Origin: Letharia columbiana
Lineage: Eukaryota > Ascomycota > Lecanoromycetes > Lecanorales > Parmeliaceae
Assembly (NCBI RefSeq): GCF_014066305.1
Contig: NW_023501042.1
Location: 744,001-808,000 of the forward strand
Length of the DNA stretch: 64,000 nt
Direction of reading: 5' to 3'
Shown: one piece after another, positions 20,374 to 31,411 of the stretch
How positions within the stretch are numbered: position 1 is the stretch's first letter
Layout: each line of letters opens with the position of its first letter
Notes under the pieces: model-generated
Seen by the model: the letters and a program-made list of their open reading frames with translations, nothing else
Database searches by the model: none
What the model was told of the DNA's origin: nothing
Program-made: the position numbers and the translations under genes

Positions 20374-22805
20374 GTGATAACGACGATGATAACGATGGTA
20401 ATGACATGGTGATCACGACGAAGATCCTTTAACGAAAGTACGGTCATGGGGATGCTTCGTCGGGAGTTGGGGCGGTTATAACAAAAGCGATGGATCCGTG
20501 ATACCCAACTCAATTTTTCCCAGCGACTCAACTCGACTCGACTCCTTTCCTTTCCTTCCCTTCCTTTCCTTTCCTTTCCATACATCTCTACTTTCAATAC
20601 ATCTCTACTTTCACGCATCCGATATACCTAATGCTCTAGCTATAATAAATCCACCTCGCTGTCAAAATACCAGCTCCAGCTCCAGTACCGTGAGTGAGTG
20701 ACTGACGTGTAGATTGCAACGTAACCATTCCATTCCATTCCATCTCCAAACTCTCCCCGGGCCAGTATCCTTCTCGTCGACGTACCGGCCTCGTGAATCA
20801 GGGTTGCTTTGATCCCGCTTACAGCGTTGCTTGTAGCGATCAGCATCCCTTGTTCCCGACAGGTGTGAGGCTGGGGACCTTTATTTCGAACACTCGCTTC
20901 TGAGACGCTGCTCCCTTGCCGGCGGGACAAATTCTCGCAAAGACCGGGGTCTGGGGTGTGGTGTGGACGGAGCCATAACTGCTGTCGAACTTTGTACCTA
21001 TCCGCGCTGGTCACGGAATGCCTACCTAATATGGGCTTGGCGTAGCGATCTTTTAGGCATCCGCGCATGCACCGGCTCCGTGGAAAAATTCCGGGTGTCG
21101 GCCAAAAACACCCTCGTGGCGGTTCGGTGTATCACTCCAACAACAACGATCACGTCTACGATAAAAAACCCTTTGAGTGTCATAAATGTTACACGACAAG
21201 CGGATCCAAAATCAACACTGATTCTGTAAAATCTAGTCCTTTGGGGACTGAGTGTGGTGCGGAGATGAAATCACGATCGTCGCTGTTCCGGCAAGATGGT
21301 TGACACGAAGCTTGCCGGACGATGGGATGGGGATGGTGGAGGGGGTGTTTGGGTGAGGCGGGGCGGGGCGGAGGGAGCGTGGGATGCGGAGGGGAGTGGA
21401 GGGGTAAGTTCCAGCATCGACGATACCGGCGGTGCTAGACCCGTCCGCGGAGGATCGTATGTACGTTTACTCTGCTCCTGAGAAAAGGGTGTGCCTGATG
21501 ATGTTTGGATGTAACGGTTGGTATTTCCGATGGCTGGGGGAGCGGCTGGCTGGGTGTTAGAATCGGGGGGGATCGTGCCCCGGGTAGGTAGGTGATGGGT
21601 GCCAAGACGTTTGACACGGTGAGGTGAGGTCGGGGTGGAAGGCGCGCTGATTGTTCTTTGGAGGTAGGGTTAGAGTAGTCGTTTGGTAGGGATTGGATGG
21701 AAGGATTTTTGTTGCGGAAGTAAGGTAGGTGTGGAATTGGAAGGTAGTGATTAGCGCAAGCAGAAGGTTAAGCATATCTTCGTATTCTGCCCGAGATTCG
21801 CGGACGGAAGGTGACCACTGATAAAAGGCAGCGGGCACCAGCGATCTTGCATAAAATGCTGACAACCCCTAAGGCGGGCCAAGGCAGCGGCCAGATAGGT
21901 GGCTGATTCGGACACCGTGGTCTGCTTGGGCGATACACGCTGGCTAGCAGCGGAGCAGTTATACGGACCGCGGCGTAAGTAGCTGGGTGCACAGACTCTC
22001 GAACCGTTGATGCCGGAAGAATTAGCAATTCAGGAATCTCGTGGTCTATTGTTGTTGGGTCGGAAGACATCGGATGTGGATCCGAAGATGCGAATGACTG
22101 GAAGAATGAGGAAGGGGTCTTGTCCTGATACGGCGTCGCGGTAGGGGTTTTCCCAGATATATATAACCGAGAACGTAGAATGCGCCGCGTGTTTATCCTC
22201 CGTAGGTTGGATAGACGCGTGTATAGATGTCAAATCATCAATAAATCAAGGTAGTAATTAGGCAAGCTACATCACCTACCGTAATCGACGGGTCATTGTC
22301 AACAAGAACTATGTCTGGGCTTCGAGAACTCTTTACAATCGCATGCGAACCAACCTTCCTATTGGCACAATTTTGTAAGTCAGCTTCATTTGAAAGAGTT
22401 GTAAGCAAGCATCTATTTCTGGGAACATCGAGCTTTGTCATTCGACACATCACCTACCTACTTCCTCCTCTTGAATTGGCCCACAACGTACTCGCTCCTC
22501 TTGATCACACGTCACAGATACGGAAGACCTCATCCTTAGACGAGTTGAAACCATCCGGTGTTGCAAGTCTACTTACATAGGGAGAGGCCGGCGGCGACGA
22601 CGTCGCTCTGGGGAATTCCAGTGGTAGCCATCTCCGTCCGTGCGCTAATGGCGTGCTTACCTTACTCAGGATTCTCGAAGCCGAGTCATTCTCGTTGAAC
22701 CGTTAATTACGTTACATGTTTCGTGCATGCAATCGAGGTCCTCGCTATTGCCCATCAGTTGTGCCCCCATGATCCGTGCCTATACCGCAAGTCAAAATTG
22801 TAAAT
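20374..22805. other. Long intergenic stretch
   Basis: About 2.4 kb without a recognisable gene on either strand. It contains a TTTCC-type pyrimidine tract (about 20540-20580) and a G-rich stretch (about 21310-21410). Short open frames on the minus strand at 21.4-22.1 kb show no domain. Confidence 0.45.
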
Positions 22806-24548
22806 TCACCCATGTAGTTTGTCGTCGGCGGCTTTTCTTCGCTCCGTGTATAAGTTGACTTCGTGTGGTATTGATGTATTAGGAGATGCTTCGTTCCCAA
22901 TTGCAACTTCCGATATTTGCGCTTGGGCTTCTCGGAATGCGAAGTCCACAAAGAAACGCCTTTCGCCAGGCGCAACTGTTCTCCATGTCAAGATCGCAGA
23001 CACCCAACAATTGTCTTGTAGTATCTTGGAGACTCGGTTTTCTGTTCCGCGAGGGGCATGGATTATCGAACCGTCCACGTACTTGTACTTGGACATTTGA
23101 CCGTACTCGTCCATTGATTTTTGGAAGGTCGGATCGGCTGAGGGAATGATGAGATCTATGCACGGGACACCGTTGAGTGCACGCAGGATCACTCCGAATA
23201 GTTGCTGACTGTCACCTCGAGTACTCTTGAAAAGTAGTGCTACAGAGCTCTGGCCCGTCCCCAGCTTAATTCTCCAGACGCTCTCGTCCTGTGCCCCATC
23301 CCCAAGGTACAGCTTTGGCCGACAACCATAGGCTGGCGAGATCGTAAGTCCACGCTTCCACAGGGACGATGCGTTGATGAACAATGACCGTCGTTGCTCA
23401 TGAGGCTCGTAGAGGACATGTGCAGGCCGGACGTACACCAACCGAGTGCAATTCACATTGATCGGCCACACTGCTGGGTTCAATTTCCCAGGTGACCACC
23501 TGACAAAGTCATCTCGAGATATTCTCTTCAGCTCAATGTCAACGAGCCATTGGACCGAACCGGCACCTGACTCTGGCTGCCGTCCGCAATTGAGCGGTAG
23601 GAATGAGAAGCCCTGATCTGAGATAATTGCTGCTTCATGCTTCTCGCTGGCAAAGATCTCGATGGCTAGACCTCTATTGGTCACCGCGTACGGGGCTCTA
23701 CGTACGTACAACCGGTGACCATCGATGATTTGAACCACATCCCCGGATTCAGCAAAGGCATGTGGTGTTTGTGCGAATACACCGCTCTCGAGAAGTTCGC
23801 CGTCCATCCAGGCGAATATGGATTCGTCATCCGATATCTTCACGATTTCGTGCTGAAGCCTTATGAAAGCCTTTCTTCCTTCACCATAGAGCAATGGCAT
23901 GCTTACGTCGAAGATACCCATTAAACTGTAAGCTATGTCTTCCAGTCTAGTTGTCTTCCTTCCAGAAGCCCAGGACATCTTCTGCGCCGCGCTTGCACCG
24001 CTGATGTCAAACATATGACCCTGTTGAACACCAGTGATGAGCGATATCTGGTCTTTGAGACTCGACTTTGATCCATAATAATGCCAGTTCTTGTCGTAGA
24101 ACTCCACGTTCCCAGGCGCCAAGAGCTCTTGCAACGTCCATCCTCTGGTGAACCATCTGCTCTTACGAAATGTCTGCTCATCTATAGGACTTCCCATTAA
24201 GAGTTCGTCACGCATACAGAAATCGGCTAGGTAGGCATAGCAAATCCGGGCATTCTGGTACCATCGGAACATGGAGTTGATCGCTTCCGACAAATCTGCA
24301 CTGCTGGTCTTGTCGATGCAGCATGTGTCTATCCAGACATATTGATATCCGTAATGAGCTGCTAATTCACAGCAAGCTCTTATTTTCACGTATCCTTCCA
24401 ATCCATCCAGTTGCCCTGCTTCCACGTTCTGCAGGTCATGGAACGACACTTCTGCCTTGCCCCAGGTGTGAGAGAGGATGGCATACTCTGGGATGTCGTC
24501 TCCGTAGAACTCGGAGAGCTTGATGGTGGAGGTGTCTAGGAGGCGCAT
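22806..24548 (-). CDS. HET-domain (heterokaryon incompatibility-type) protein
   Basis: Single exon, 580 aa. The HET domain spans about residues 20-125: YAILSHTWGKAEVSFHDLQN, then KIRACCELAAHYGYQYVWID with TCCIDKTSSADLSEAINSMF, and YAYLAD. It continues with the DUF8212-type segment (SRWFTRGWTLQELLAPGNVE) and the YSLMGIFDVSMPLLYGEG block at about 200-225. The C-terminal 300 residues are beta-rich and variable. HET domains trigger growth arrest or cell death after non-self recognition, usually when partnered with an NLR; many paralogues have unknown triggers. The gene stands alone, with more than 1.5 kb of apparently empty DNA on each side, typical of these fast-evolving genes. No frame damage is seen. 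Confidence 0.93.
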   Translation of the reverse strand: MRLLDTSTIKLSEFYGDDIPEYAILSHTWGKAEVSFHDLQNVEAGQLDGLEGYVKIRACCELAAHYGYQYVWIDTCCIDKTSSADLSEAINSMFRWYQNARICYAYLADFCMRDELLMGSPIDEQTFRKSRWFTRGWTLQELLAPGNVEFYDKNWHYYGSKSSLKDQISLITGVQQGHMFDISGASAAQKMSWASGRKTTRLEDIAYSLMGIFDVSMPLLYGEGRKAFIRLQHEIVKISDDESIFAWMDGELLESGVFAQTPHAFAESGDVVQIIDGHRLYVRRAPYAVTNRGLAIEIFASEKHEAAIISDQGFSFLPLNCGRQPESGAGSVQWLVDIELKRISRDDFVRWSPGKLNPAVWPINVNCTRLVYVRPAHVLYEPHEQRRSLFINASSLWKRGLTISPAYGCRPKLYLGDGAQDESVWRIKLGTGQSSVALLFKSTRGDSQQLFGVILRALNGVPCIDLIIPSADPTFQKSMDEYGQMSKYKYVDGSIIHAPRGTENRVSKILQDNCWVSAILTWRTVAPGERRFFVDFAFREAQAQISEVAIGNEASPNTSIPHEVNLYTERRKAADDKLHG

Positions 24549-26055
24549 GGCCTAGGGATAGGGTTTGGGACGGCCTGCGTTGAATGGGATCTAGGACGCT
24601 GTTTCGATGTTAGTGCCTGTCACCCACTCTATTGGCGTACAAGGGTGCCTGGTTACCTGTCTTTACTCTCTACCGCTAGTACTGATCTGACTTGGGGATC
24701 ATACCAAGCTTCCCTCATAATCTCCGCAGATGGAAGGTGTGATGCCCAGGCTTCGGAGCCCAGGCAACAACCAGATCAATAATCCTCACAGCCTCATCCT
24801 ACACCCTGCCCCTCAACGTCTTGGCATGAGCCCCGGTTGCCGCTTTAAGCGGATCGGCTGCCACTGTTTTGATTACTAGCCGTAATTTTGCCTCGTGGGG
24901 ATGGTTTCGACTTGTACAGAAATACTTATGGAAGAAAAATCAGAAAAAGCCGTGCATAAGTTGCCGAGAAGGGAGCAGGTTCTCAAAAAGATGGACCTTT
25001 GATCAAATGGCTTATTGAGTGTACAATTATTGGATTTGTTTGGGATTTTGTCTTTGGACTGATCAGTCACAATAACGATTCCTCCAATTTCCAGGCAGTG
25101 TGGTGATCTGGACATGTGTCGCGGATCCATCACAAGCTCCGTATTCGTTGACATTAACAGACTCCATGCCAGGATTCGAAGCACATGCACAACGAGGGCA
25201 GACTTCTGCCTACTGGCTAAAAGCTGCGTCGCCCAGAGTCCACATCAAGGTGCCGACCCTCGTGAACCCTACATCCATGAATCAACACCTTAATTCGGAA
25301 TGTGATCGAGGACACAGTCTGGTTCGATAACGTCGCCCCGCGCGCACTGATAGTCGCTTCTCCTGGCAATACTGCTGAGCCGACTCCTCCAAAATATGCG
25401 AGTCATTGATCCTAATTCCTTCTGTCCACGAAGTCCCAATCCTATAGTCTCAAAACAATGTCCGATGTCATCCGGAATGCTTTATCATGGCGTGTACAAT
25501 CTCTACTCCATGGAAGGAGATCATCTGAGTCTCTCCTCCACAAGTGCCTCGTTATGAAGCAATGCTCGTCCGTCTTCCCGCAATGGCAGTCACCCCGTGT
25601 TGTATAATTACTATGAGAATGCTCACGAGTCACAGGACATACTGTACTTACTGCCGACGTACCAAGTGAGTGGGTTTGTGTCCCTTTCTGCGAAAGCCGT
25701 GGTCCGCCTCTTATGCTGTGATTACTTAAACGTAGCAACACTGCTCGGTGGAATAGATGACATGGCCAGCAGATTAGGGAGTAACGCTAAGACGTATTAG
25801 CGGAGTTTCTTAGCAAGCTCCTTCCCTTCACGGTTTAGCGTCGGCCGGGTTTTACTTCGGAAATAAGCGCGCTCGGTCATGCACAGATTCGTCATCAAGA
25901 TTTTGCAGATTTATGTATTATCTTGTGCTCCATCATCTCCGTGTCTATATACTTCTGCAGCCTATAGCCGTGTGTTGGTGAAGGGTTAGTGATATCGAAT
26001 CCTTGTAATGCCCTTCCTTCGTCCCTAGTGGTCTTTCTTATCCAGGTATACCGAT
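24549..26055. other. Intergenic, no gene recognised
   Basis: Contains the leader of the HET gene and that of the MFS gene. Open frames in between are short and featureless. Confidence 0.45.
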
Positions 26056-27716
26056 ATGGCATCATCTGTTGAGAACGAGGTGAAAAGACCCGAAGGCAGC
26101 GACACAGTCTCTTCTCCTTCTGTGCAGTCCTTGCAAGGGAACACCACAATCTGGCAAAGGATCTACAGCATAATCGCCTACACGCCCAAAAGATGTCGCT
26201 ACAATCCAGACAAACCTTTCGAATTTTCAATGCCATTGAACCTTCTTTTCGGCTTTGCGGGGGCTTTTACTGTGGCCAATTTATACTATTCCCATCCGAT
26301 ACTGAACAAGCTGGCGGATGATTTCCATGTCAACCAAGAACGGGTCAGCTTGATTCCTACGCTGGCCCAAGCAGGATATGGGGCAGGGCTATTGTTCTTG
26401 TGTCCACTAGGGGATCTTTTTCAAAGAAGGCCTTTCGTTCTACTTTTGGTGTGGTTTACGGCTACTTCTTGGTGAGTAGATCCATGTGTTGGCGTTTGAA
26501 TCTTCGTAACATCTATGCTGATGGTACTGTTGGCTTCAAGGATAGGACTATGCATTACGAATTCCTTTCCAGTATTCTGCTTTCTCTCGTTCCTTACGGC
26601 CTTGACGACTGTGACACCGCAATTGAGTACGTACACAAATTCCAACTTCCCGAGTGATCCCATATTGACGACTGTGCAGTGCTTCCCCTCGTCGGCGACC
26701 TCGCCCCTGCGCATCGGCGCGCAACAGCTCTTTCGATCGTAGTCTCCGGCCTCCTCCTCGGGATCCTCATAGCTCGTGTTCTCTCCGGCGTCGTCACCGA
26801 ATATACCTCCTGGCGCAACGTCTACTGGCTGGCCTTTGCTCTTCAGTATCTTATCTTTATCCTCCTTTGGTTCTTTCTGCCCGATTACCCCAGTACCAAC
26901 CCCAACGGCCTCAACTATTTCAAGATGCTATGGAGTATCGTCACAATGCTCTTCAAGCATCCTGTCCTCATGCAGGCCTGTCTGGTGGGGTTTTGTACGT
27001 CTACGACTTTTACTTCTTACTGGACGACCTTGACTTTCCTTCTTGCTGGAGAGCCTTACAATTTTAGTCCGTTGTATATAGGCTTGTTTGCTCTGATTGG
27101 CATCTTCGCAATGTGTTTCGGTCCTCCGTATTCACGCCTCGTCATCGACAGATTCGTGCCACTGTTCTCCACTATCATCGGCGAATTCATCTGCATTGCC
27201 GGCATCTCAATCGGTACATACACAGGCACTTTTACCATCGCAGGCCCAATTATCCAAGCTTTCATGATCGACCTTGGGCTACAAACCAGTCAGATAGCCA
27301 ATCGAACAGCGATCTATGCGATTGAACCCAAGGCGAGGAACAGAGTCAACACAGCTTTCATGGTCAGCGTGTTCATTGGCCAGATTGTGGGAACATCCGT
27401 GGGGAATACGCTGTATGCGCAAGGGGGATGGCACAAAAGTGGAAGTGCTAGCGTGGGCTTCATTGGAGCGGCTTTGTGCTTCTGTTTTGCGAGGGGGCCC
27501 TGGGAGAAGGGTTGGGTGGGGTGGAGAGGCGGTTGGGGAATTAGAAGGAGGGATTTGGGGCCAGAAGAGAAAGGGCAACAGCAGGAGCAAGATGCGGAAA
27601 TTGCAGGTAACTCTACAAATAACGAGGAGAGCGGTGAGGAGAAGATGACGGATGAGATGGCCGCTGAAGCAATTGAAAGCGGCGAGCCAAAGGGCTCGCA
27701 AGGAGAGAAAAGCTGA
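26056..27716 (+). CDS. Major facilitator superfamily transporter
   Basis: Model: join(26056..26471, 26541..26626, 26680..27716), 512 aa, introns of 69 and 53 nt, all phases consistent (the second junction splits an ATG as A|TG). A cytosolic N-terminus of about 60 residues precedes about twelve hydrophobic segments. The motif-A-like loop between TM2 and TM3 reads CPLGDLFQRRPFV. Later landmarks are LVGDLAPAHRRATALSIVVS (TM4 region) and SGVVTEYTSWRNVYWLAFAL. The tail after TM12 is long and acidic (about 80 residues, rich in Glu/Gln). It resembles YnfM/arabinose-efflux-type drug:H+ antiporters more than sugar porters. The substrate is unknown. It is not placed in an obvious metabolic cluster. Confidence 0.9.
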
Positions 27717-28242
27717 TGCTGCTAGCCTGCAGCAGCCGATGTTAGCATTCTTTGATGGTCCTTCCTCGCGAGGCAGGCCCCTTTTCTTTCTGAGAAGGGG
27801 CGGTAGGTTCTTTGCCCTATTTTGAGTGTCGAGTCCTGATTGGACGAGGCCGGTATGGACCTGCATCTGTTGCTGGTAAAACTTTCAGGGGCTACTTCGC
27901 CCCCAGCGAAGGTGAGGACAACTTCTACAAGAGCTCAGGGTTCCCCCGACGACTTTCAAAGGGTTTGCTCGACACCACTGCTACCTTTGCACCCTCTGAT
28001 TTGACGACCGAATCGACCATCTTTTTCATTGGTCGCCCCGTTCCTGCACGAAGAGCGCCCCGTTCCTGCGCCGACAACGCCCTGCTTCAGCCGCTCTCGA
28101 CGCCCGATAGCGCCATGGAAGAAGGACGGACCAATCTCGTGCCGAGACTGCAGCAAGATGCATATATGCATGACTTAGCCGCAGCTCAGCCCGGGTAGGT
28201 TTTTTTTTTTTTTTTTTTTTTTTGACTTAATTTGACCTTCAG
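27717..28242. other. MFS 3' region and unresolved 5' end of the zinc-finger gene
   Basis: An ATG at 28115 opens a 27-codon frame (MEEGRTNLVPRLQQD) that ends at a GTAGG donor at 28195. A run of 24 T residues (28200-28223) and a CTTCAG acceptor at 28242 follow, so it looks like the first exon of the next gene. Joining it there gives the wrong frame for the zinc finger, so either the true first exon lies elsewhere or the sequence is damaged. Confidence 0.4.
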
Positions 28243-29177
28243 GCCCAAGCCTTCGATTAGCCCGTGAGGTCTGGGCGAATCAATACGTGTGCCTGTATGC
28301 AGGATGCGAAGCTTCTTTTTCGACCTCGGAGCTCCTGGAACAACATAATGGCGTCCATACATTTTCGGGCACCTCACGTTTGCCCCAAAACACTTTTGCT
28401 GTCGACATCGCCTGCAACGATGATACTGCTGTTGCGAGTAAATCTGGCACATATACCCCACAGTTTCATTCAGTTGCAGGCTCTTCAGAAGGCCATTTCG
28501 GCGCTTCGTTCGATTACTCGGGGCTGCCGTACTCGGTGGGAGACCATTCTGTTGTCAACGACTACAACAACAACAACGGCTATGCACCTTGCGCTGTAAC
28601 CAACACTCGCGCACAGGGACCACCAGCTGCAGGCCTGCCAAACAAGCACATCGCTGCTCCTTTCGAGTGGTCTGATCACTTGCGCGTTGTTGAGAATCCC
28701 TTCTCCGACCAGCCTCACGTCTTCGGTACGGGTCCGGTCGACCTTCTAAGCCCAGCGCTTGCAGACTCCTGGAATAACGACATTCCTGCTGCTCATTGGC
28801 ATAATCCGGACCGGTCTCGCTATCTCGAGCAACCTTTTGCTTCCAACGCCGCATCCATTGGCAACAACACCGTTCTCACGGGACCCACCTTTTACAATAA
28901 CGGACAGATCGGAGCAGGAAACCCGTTCCCCATTCCCGCGTCCAATATCAATCTCGTTCCTTTCGACATTGGACCGCCAATTCCGCCGCGTCCAATGTGC
29001 AGAGAATGCCATCAGACCTTCGGTCGTCAGTCCGACCTAGAGCGCCACGCCAAGATCCACCAAGCTGGTTCCAAAGTCTTCCAGTGTCATGTCCAGGATT
29101 GCAGTTACAGCAGCTCTAGGAAAGACAAGCTTGGCGAGCATGTCAGACGTCGCCACGCCTCAGCGGGAGCCGCTTGA
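28243..29177 (+). CDS. C2H2 zinc-finger protein, 5' end unresolved
   Basis: About 310 residues from the acceptor at 28242 to the stop at 29177. An N-terminal finger has the spacing C-x4-C-x12-H-x3-H (CLYAGCEASF, then QHNGVH). A long Asn/Pro/Ser-rich middle of about 200 residues follows, and then two adjacent C-terminal fingers: MCRECHQTFGRQSDLERHAK, and QCHVQDC with HVRRRH. The split arrangement suggests a transcription factor with a DNA-binding C-terminus. No ATG precedes the first finger in this frame. The candidate first exon at 28115-28194 joins out of frame across an intron containing a 24-nt T run. Either another upstream exon exists or there is an indel, so I treat the model as partial. 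Confidence 0.72.
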
Positions 29178-29234
29178 CTAAGATTTGCCCCAAGTCTTGG
29201 ACACGCTGGTCAGCAAAGGTGGAAGGACAGCGTA

Positions 29235-29344
29235 GGGGAATGGAAGGATAGGATCTAGTTTCAACAACAGATCATGTGTTATTTTCGTGGGGGAATGGAA
29301 GGATAGGCTCTGGTTTCAACAACAGAGCTTGCATTATTATCGAG
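29235..29344. repeat. 55-bp tandem duplication
   Basis: Two head-to-tail copies (29235-29289 and 29290-29344) share GGGGAATGGAAGGATAGG and TTTCAACAACAGA, with a few substitutions. They lie just downstream of the zinc-finger gene. Confidence 0.85.
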
Positions 29345-29911
29345 GACGATGGAAAGTGGCGGATGGAATGCTGTCGATGACCATTGGGACTGCGTATTAG
29401 ATTGCCACAGGCTAGATTTGAAAGACGGCATTCAATGATTTAGATTACACAGTAGTACTGGCAGTCCTTGTCGTTGCCCATCATTCTGTGCTTTCTCAGC
29501 TCACTTGTGACTGTCGCTTGAGGTAGCTCGGAATGTATTGGGTAGTGTACAATGCTACGCGTAGGGGCTCGCATACTCATTCGGCCATGCTTATCACAGT
29601 AGTTGCCATACGCCTGCCTACGGAATGGGGACAAATTCTCATCGTTGCTACTTTAGGATATCCGCATCTCATATTCTGCTATCAGGAAGAGGTATAAGCA
29701 ATTCGTAGGGCGCTGGCCGTAACAACATCCAAAGCGTCAAAGACAGCACATGCGCCATAAGAGCATCCATATGCCCCTGTATCCTCAACATCTACCGTCG
29801 AAAATCTGCGCAATTTAGTATCTCTATTAGTGACGATGAAGGAATTACAGTAAACAAGGCAAATGCTTGCGTGTGTGCAATATGGACGGAAATAGAAGTT
29901 TAGATGGTCCC
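29345..29911. other. Intergenic, no gene recognised
   Basis: Short open frames only, without domains. Confidence 0.4.
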
Positions 29912-30041
29912 AGCTCGGATGGCGCAGTGGAAAGCGTTGCAGGACTTTCTAGGTGTGTCTCATTGCACCTTATGGAGGCATGTCGGTGGGTCGGCGGAGG
30001 AAATGCTCCTGGACAATTCGAGTTTGATTCTCGACTGAGCT
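29912..30041 (+). tRNA. tRNA-like gene, probably intron-containing; isotype unassigned
   Basis: A 7-bp acceptor pairing is possible between AGCTCGG (29912-29918) and CTGAGCT (30035-30041). An A-box match (TGGCGCAGTGG, 29920-29930) and a D-arm pairing (GCGC with GCGT) follow. A T arm with 5-bp stem TCGAG/CTCGA closes the loop TTTGATT (30018-30034), which is also a weak B box. An oligo-T Pol III terminator follows at 30044-30054. An anticodon stem CAGGA/TCCTG (29940-29944, 30007-30011) would leave an intron of about 55 nt. One extra base beside the acceptor stem and one before the anticodon stem are unusual, so it may be a degenerate tRNA or a tRNA-derived element. Confidence 0.42.
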
Positions 30042-30344
30042 TCTTTTTTTTTTTCCTCTCTTTTTTTATCTGAGGCTGTCTATATCTTCCTTTTTTGTGT
30101 CTTTCCTTTTTTGCTGTTGTTCCTAAGGCTCCGTCTGTCTGGCTGGGCTGCCCCAGGAGTCGGACTTGGTGGTCAGCTGCACTTGTGTTGATGAACGAGC
30201 GCGCGCTAAGGGGGCTAGCGCGGCGTTGAGGATCATCACCCTCTTCTGCATTTTTCGGACAAGCACGACGCTCGTGAGGCCTTAGGGTCGCTTCCACATG
30301 CTCACATTTGGACGGAAGAGCCGGCATTAGACTAAAACAGCATC

Positions 30345-30744
30345 ATGGATGCAGCGTGGGCGCCTTATCCAGAAAGCAACGAGGACAACCAATGGAGTTC
30401 TCAACCAAGAGCCGTGGTACCCAGTGTTCGTCGGCCATGTCAGCCGTGAGTGACCGACGTCTTGCGCTTTGCCTGTGCTAACTCTATCTCAGAACGGATA
30501 ATCATCAATTACAACACTTTCTCGCAGGTCGTATGGGCGCCTCTCCGGAAAGGCCAACAGGGTGATCGATGAAGCCTTCGACCACGAACCTCCGTACCAC
30601 AGATCTTCCGTACCCGATCTTGGTACACCGTCTCATGGTCAGACATTCACAGAGGGAATCGGATCACTCGAAAGAGCATTTCCTGTTAGGCAAGAAGTGC
30701 AGTGTACGCCGTGCACAATAGGGAAAGGATCAAGCTTCAATTGA
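30345..30744 (+). CDS. Small hypothetical protein, two exons
   Basis: Tentative model: join(30345..30445, 30528..30744), 105 aa. The 82-nt intron has a GTGAGT donor, a GTGCTAAC branch site and a CTCGCAG acceptor; an alternative acceptor at 30492 would give a shorter product of about 59 aa. The sequence begins MDAAWAPYPESNEDN, is Pro/Ser/Asp-rich and ends CTPCTIGKGSSFN. No signal peptide, membrane segment or known domain is visible. It lies between the tRNA-like element and the NACHT gene. The good splice signals are the only evidence that it is real. Confidence 0.4.
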
Positions 30745-31411
30745 TGGGAAACCCACCAATCCTTGGGATCAGACCCAGACTTGTTCCCCAGCTTTCCATT
30801 TACGCTTGGGCTGCCCAGGCGCACTACGAGAACTCGGGACCAAGGCAGCAGACCGAAAGGATAGCCATTGAACGGCGCATTGCACCTCAGCAGCAGTGCA
30901 CACTGGAAAGGGCTGAAGTCAGACGCTTAGGAGCAGTTACGCCAAAGTAATCGGATGATTGGAGTCTCAAATCCCAGTAAGGGTAGTCCACACTCGTGGG
31001 CGAGCAAAGATTCCTCAGAACGGAGAAGACGTGGGAAGTGCGCTTGCTTCGCCAAGACTTTTGGCGCGCGGAAGCGCCTGATTGGATGAAATCATGGAAT
31101 TCAACCTATTATTCTATTCGTCTCCGTCCGATGGTCCATGTCTTAGTGATGCATCTGCCCATGCTGATATTGAAGCAGTTGCATTGGTGGAAAAATATCG
31201 TAGAGAAAATGGAGCCGTCATCGTTGCTGGCGGCACGGTGCTACGCATGTTCGTGCGATAGCGTCGCTGCACGGCTGCGTCATGGCACCGCCTCGCGCCG
31301 TGGCAGCTTCGAAACACAAGGCTGAAGGATTCTATTTGAAGGATTCTATTGCACATTTCATCCGCATTCATCTTGAGCTCCTCAATGGTACTTTGAGATC
31401 TGTGTCGACAG
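30745..31411. other. Upstream region of the NACHT-ankyrin gene
   Basis: No gene recognised. A short perfect duplication, GAAGGATTCTATT, occurs twice at about 31323-31350. Confidence 0.4.
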
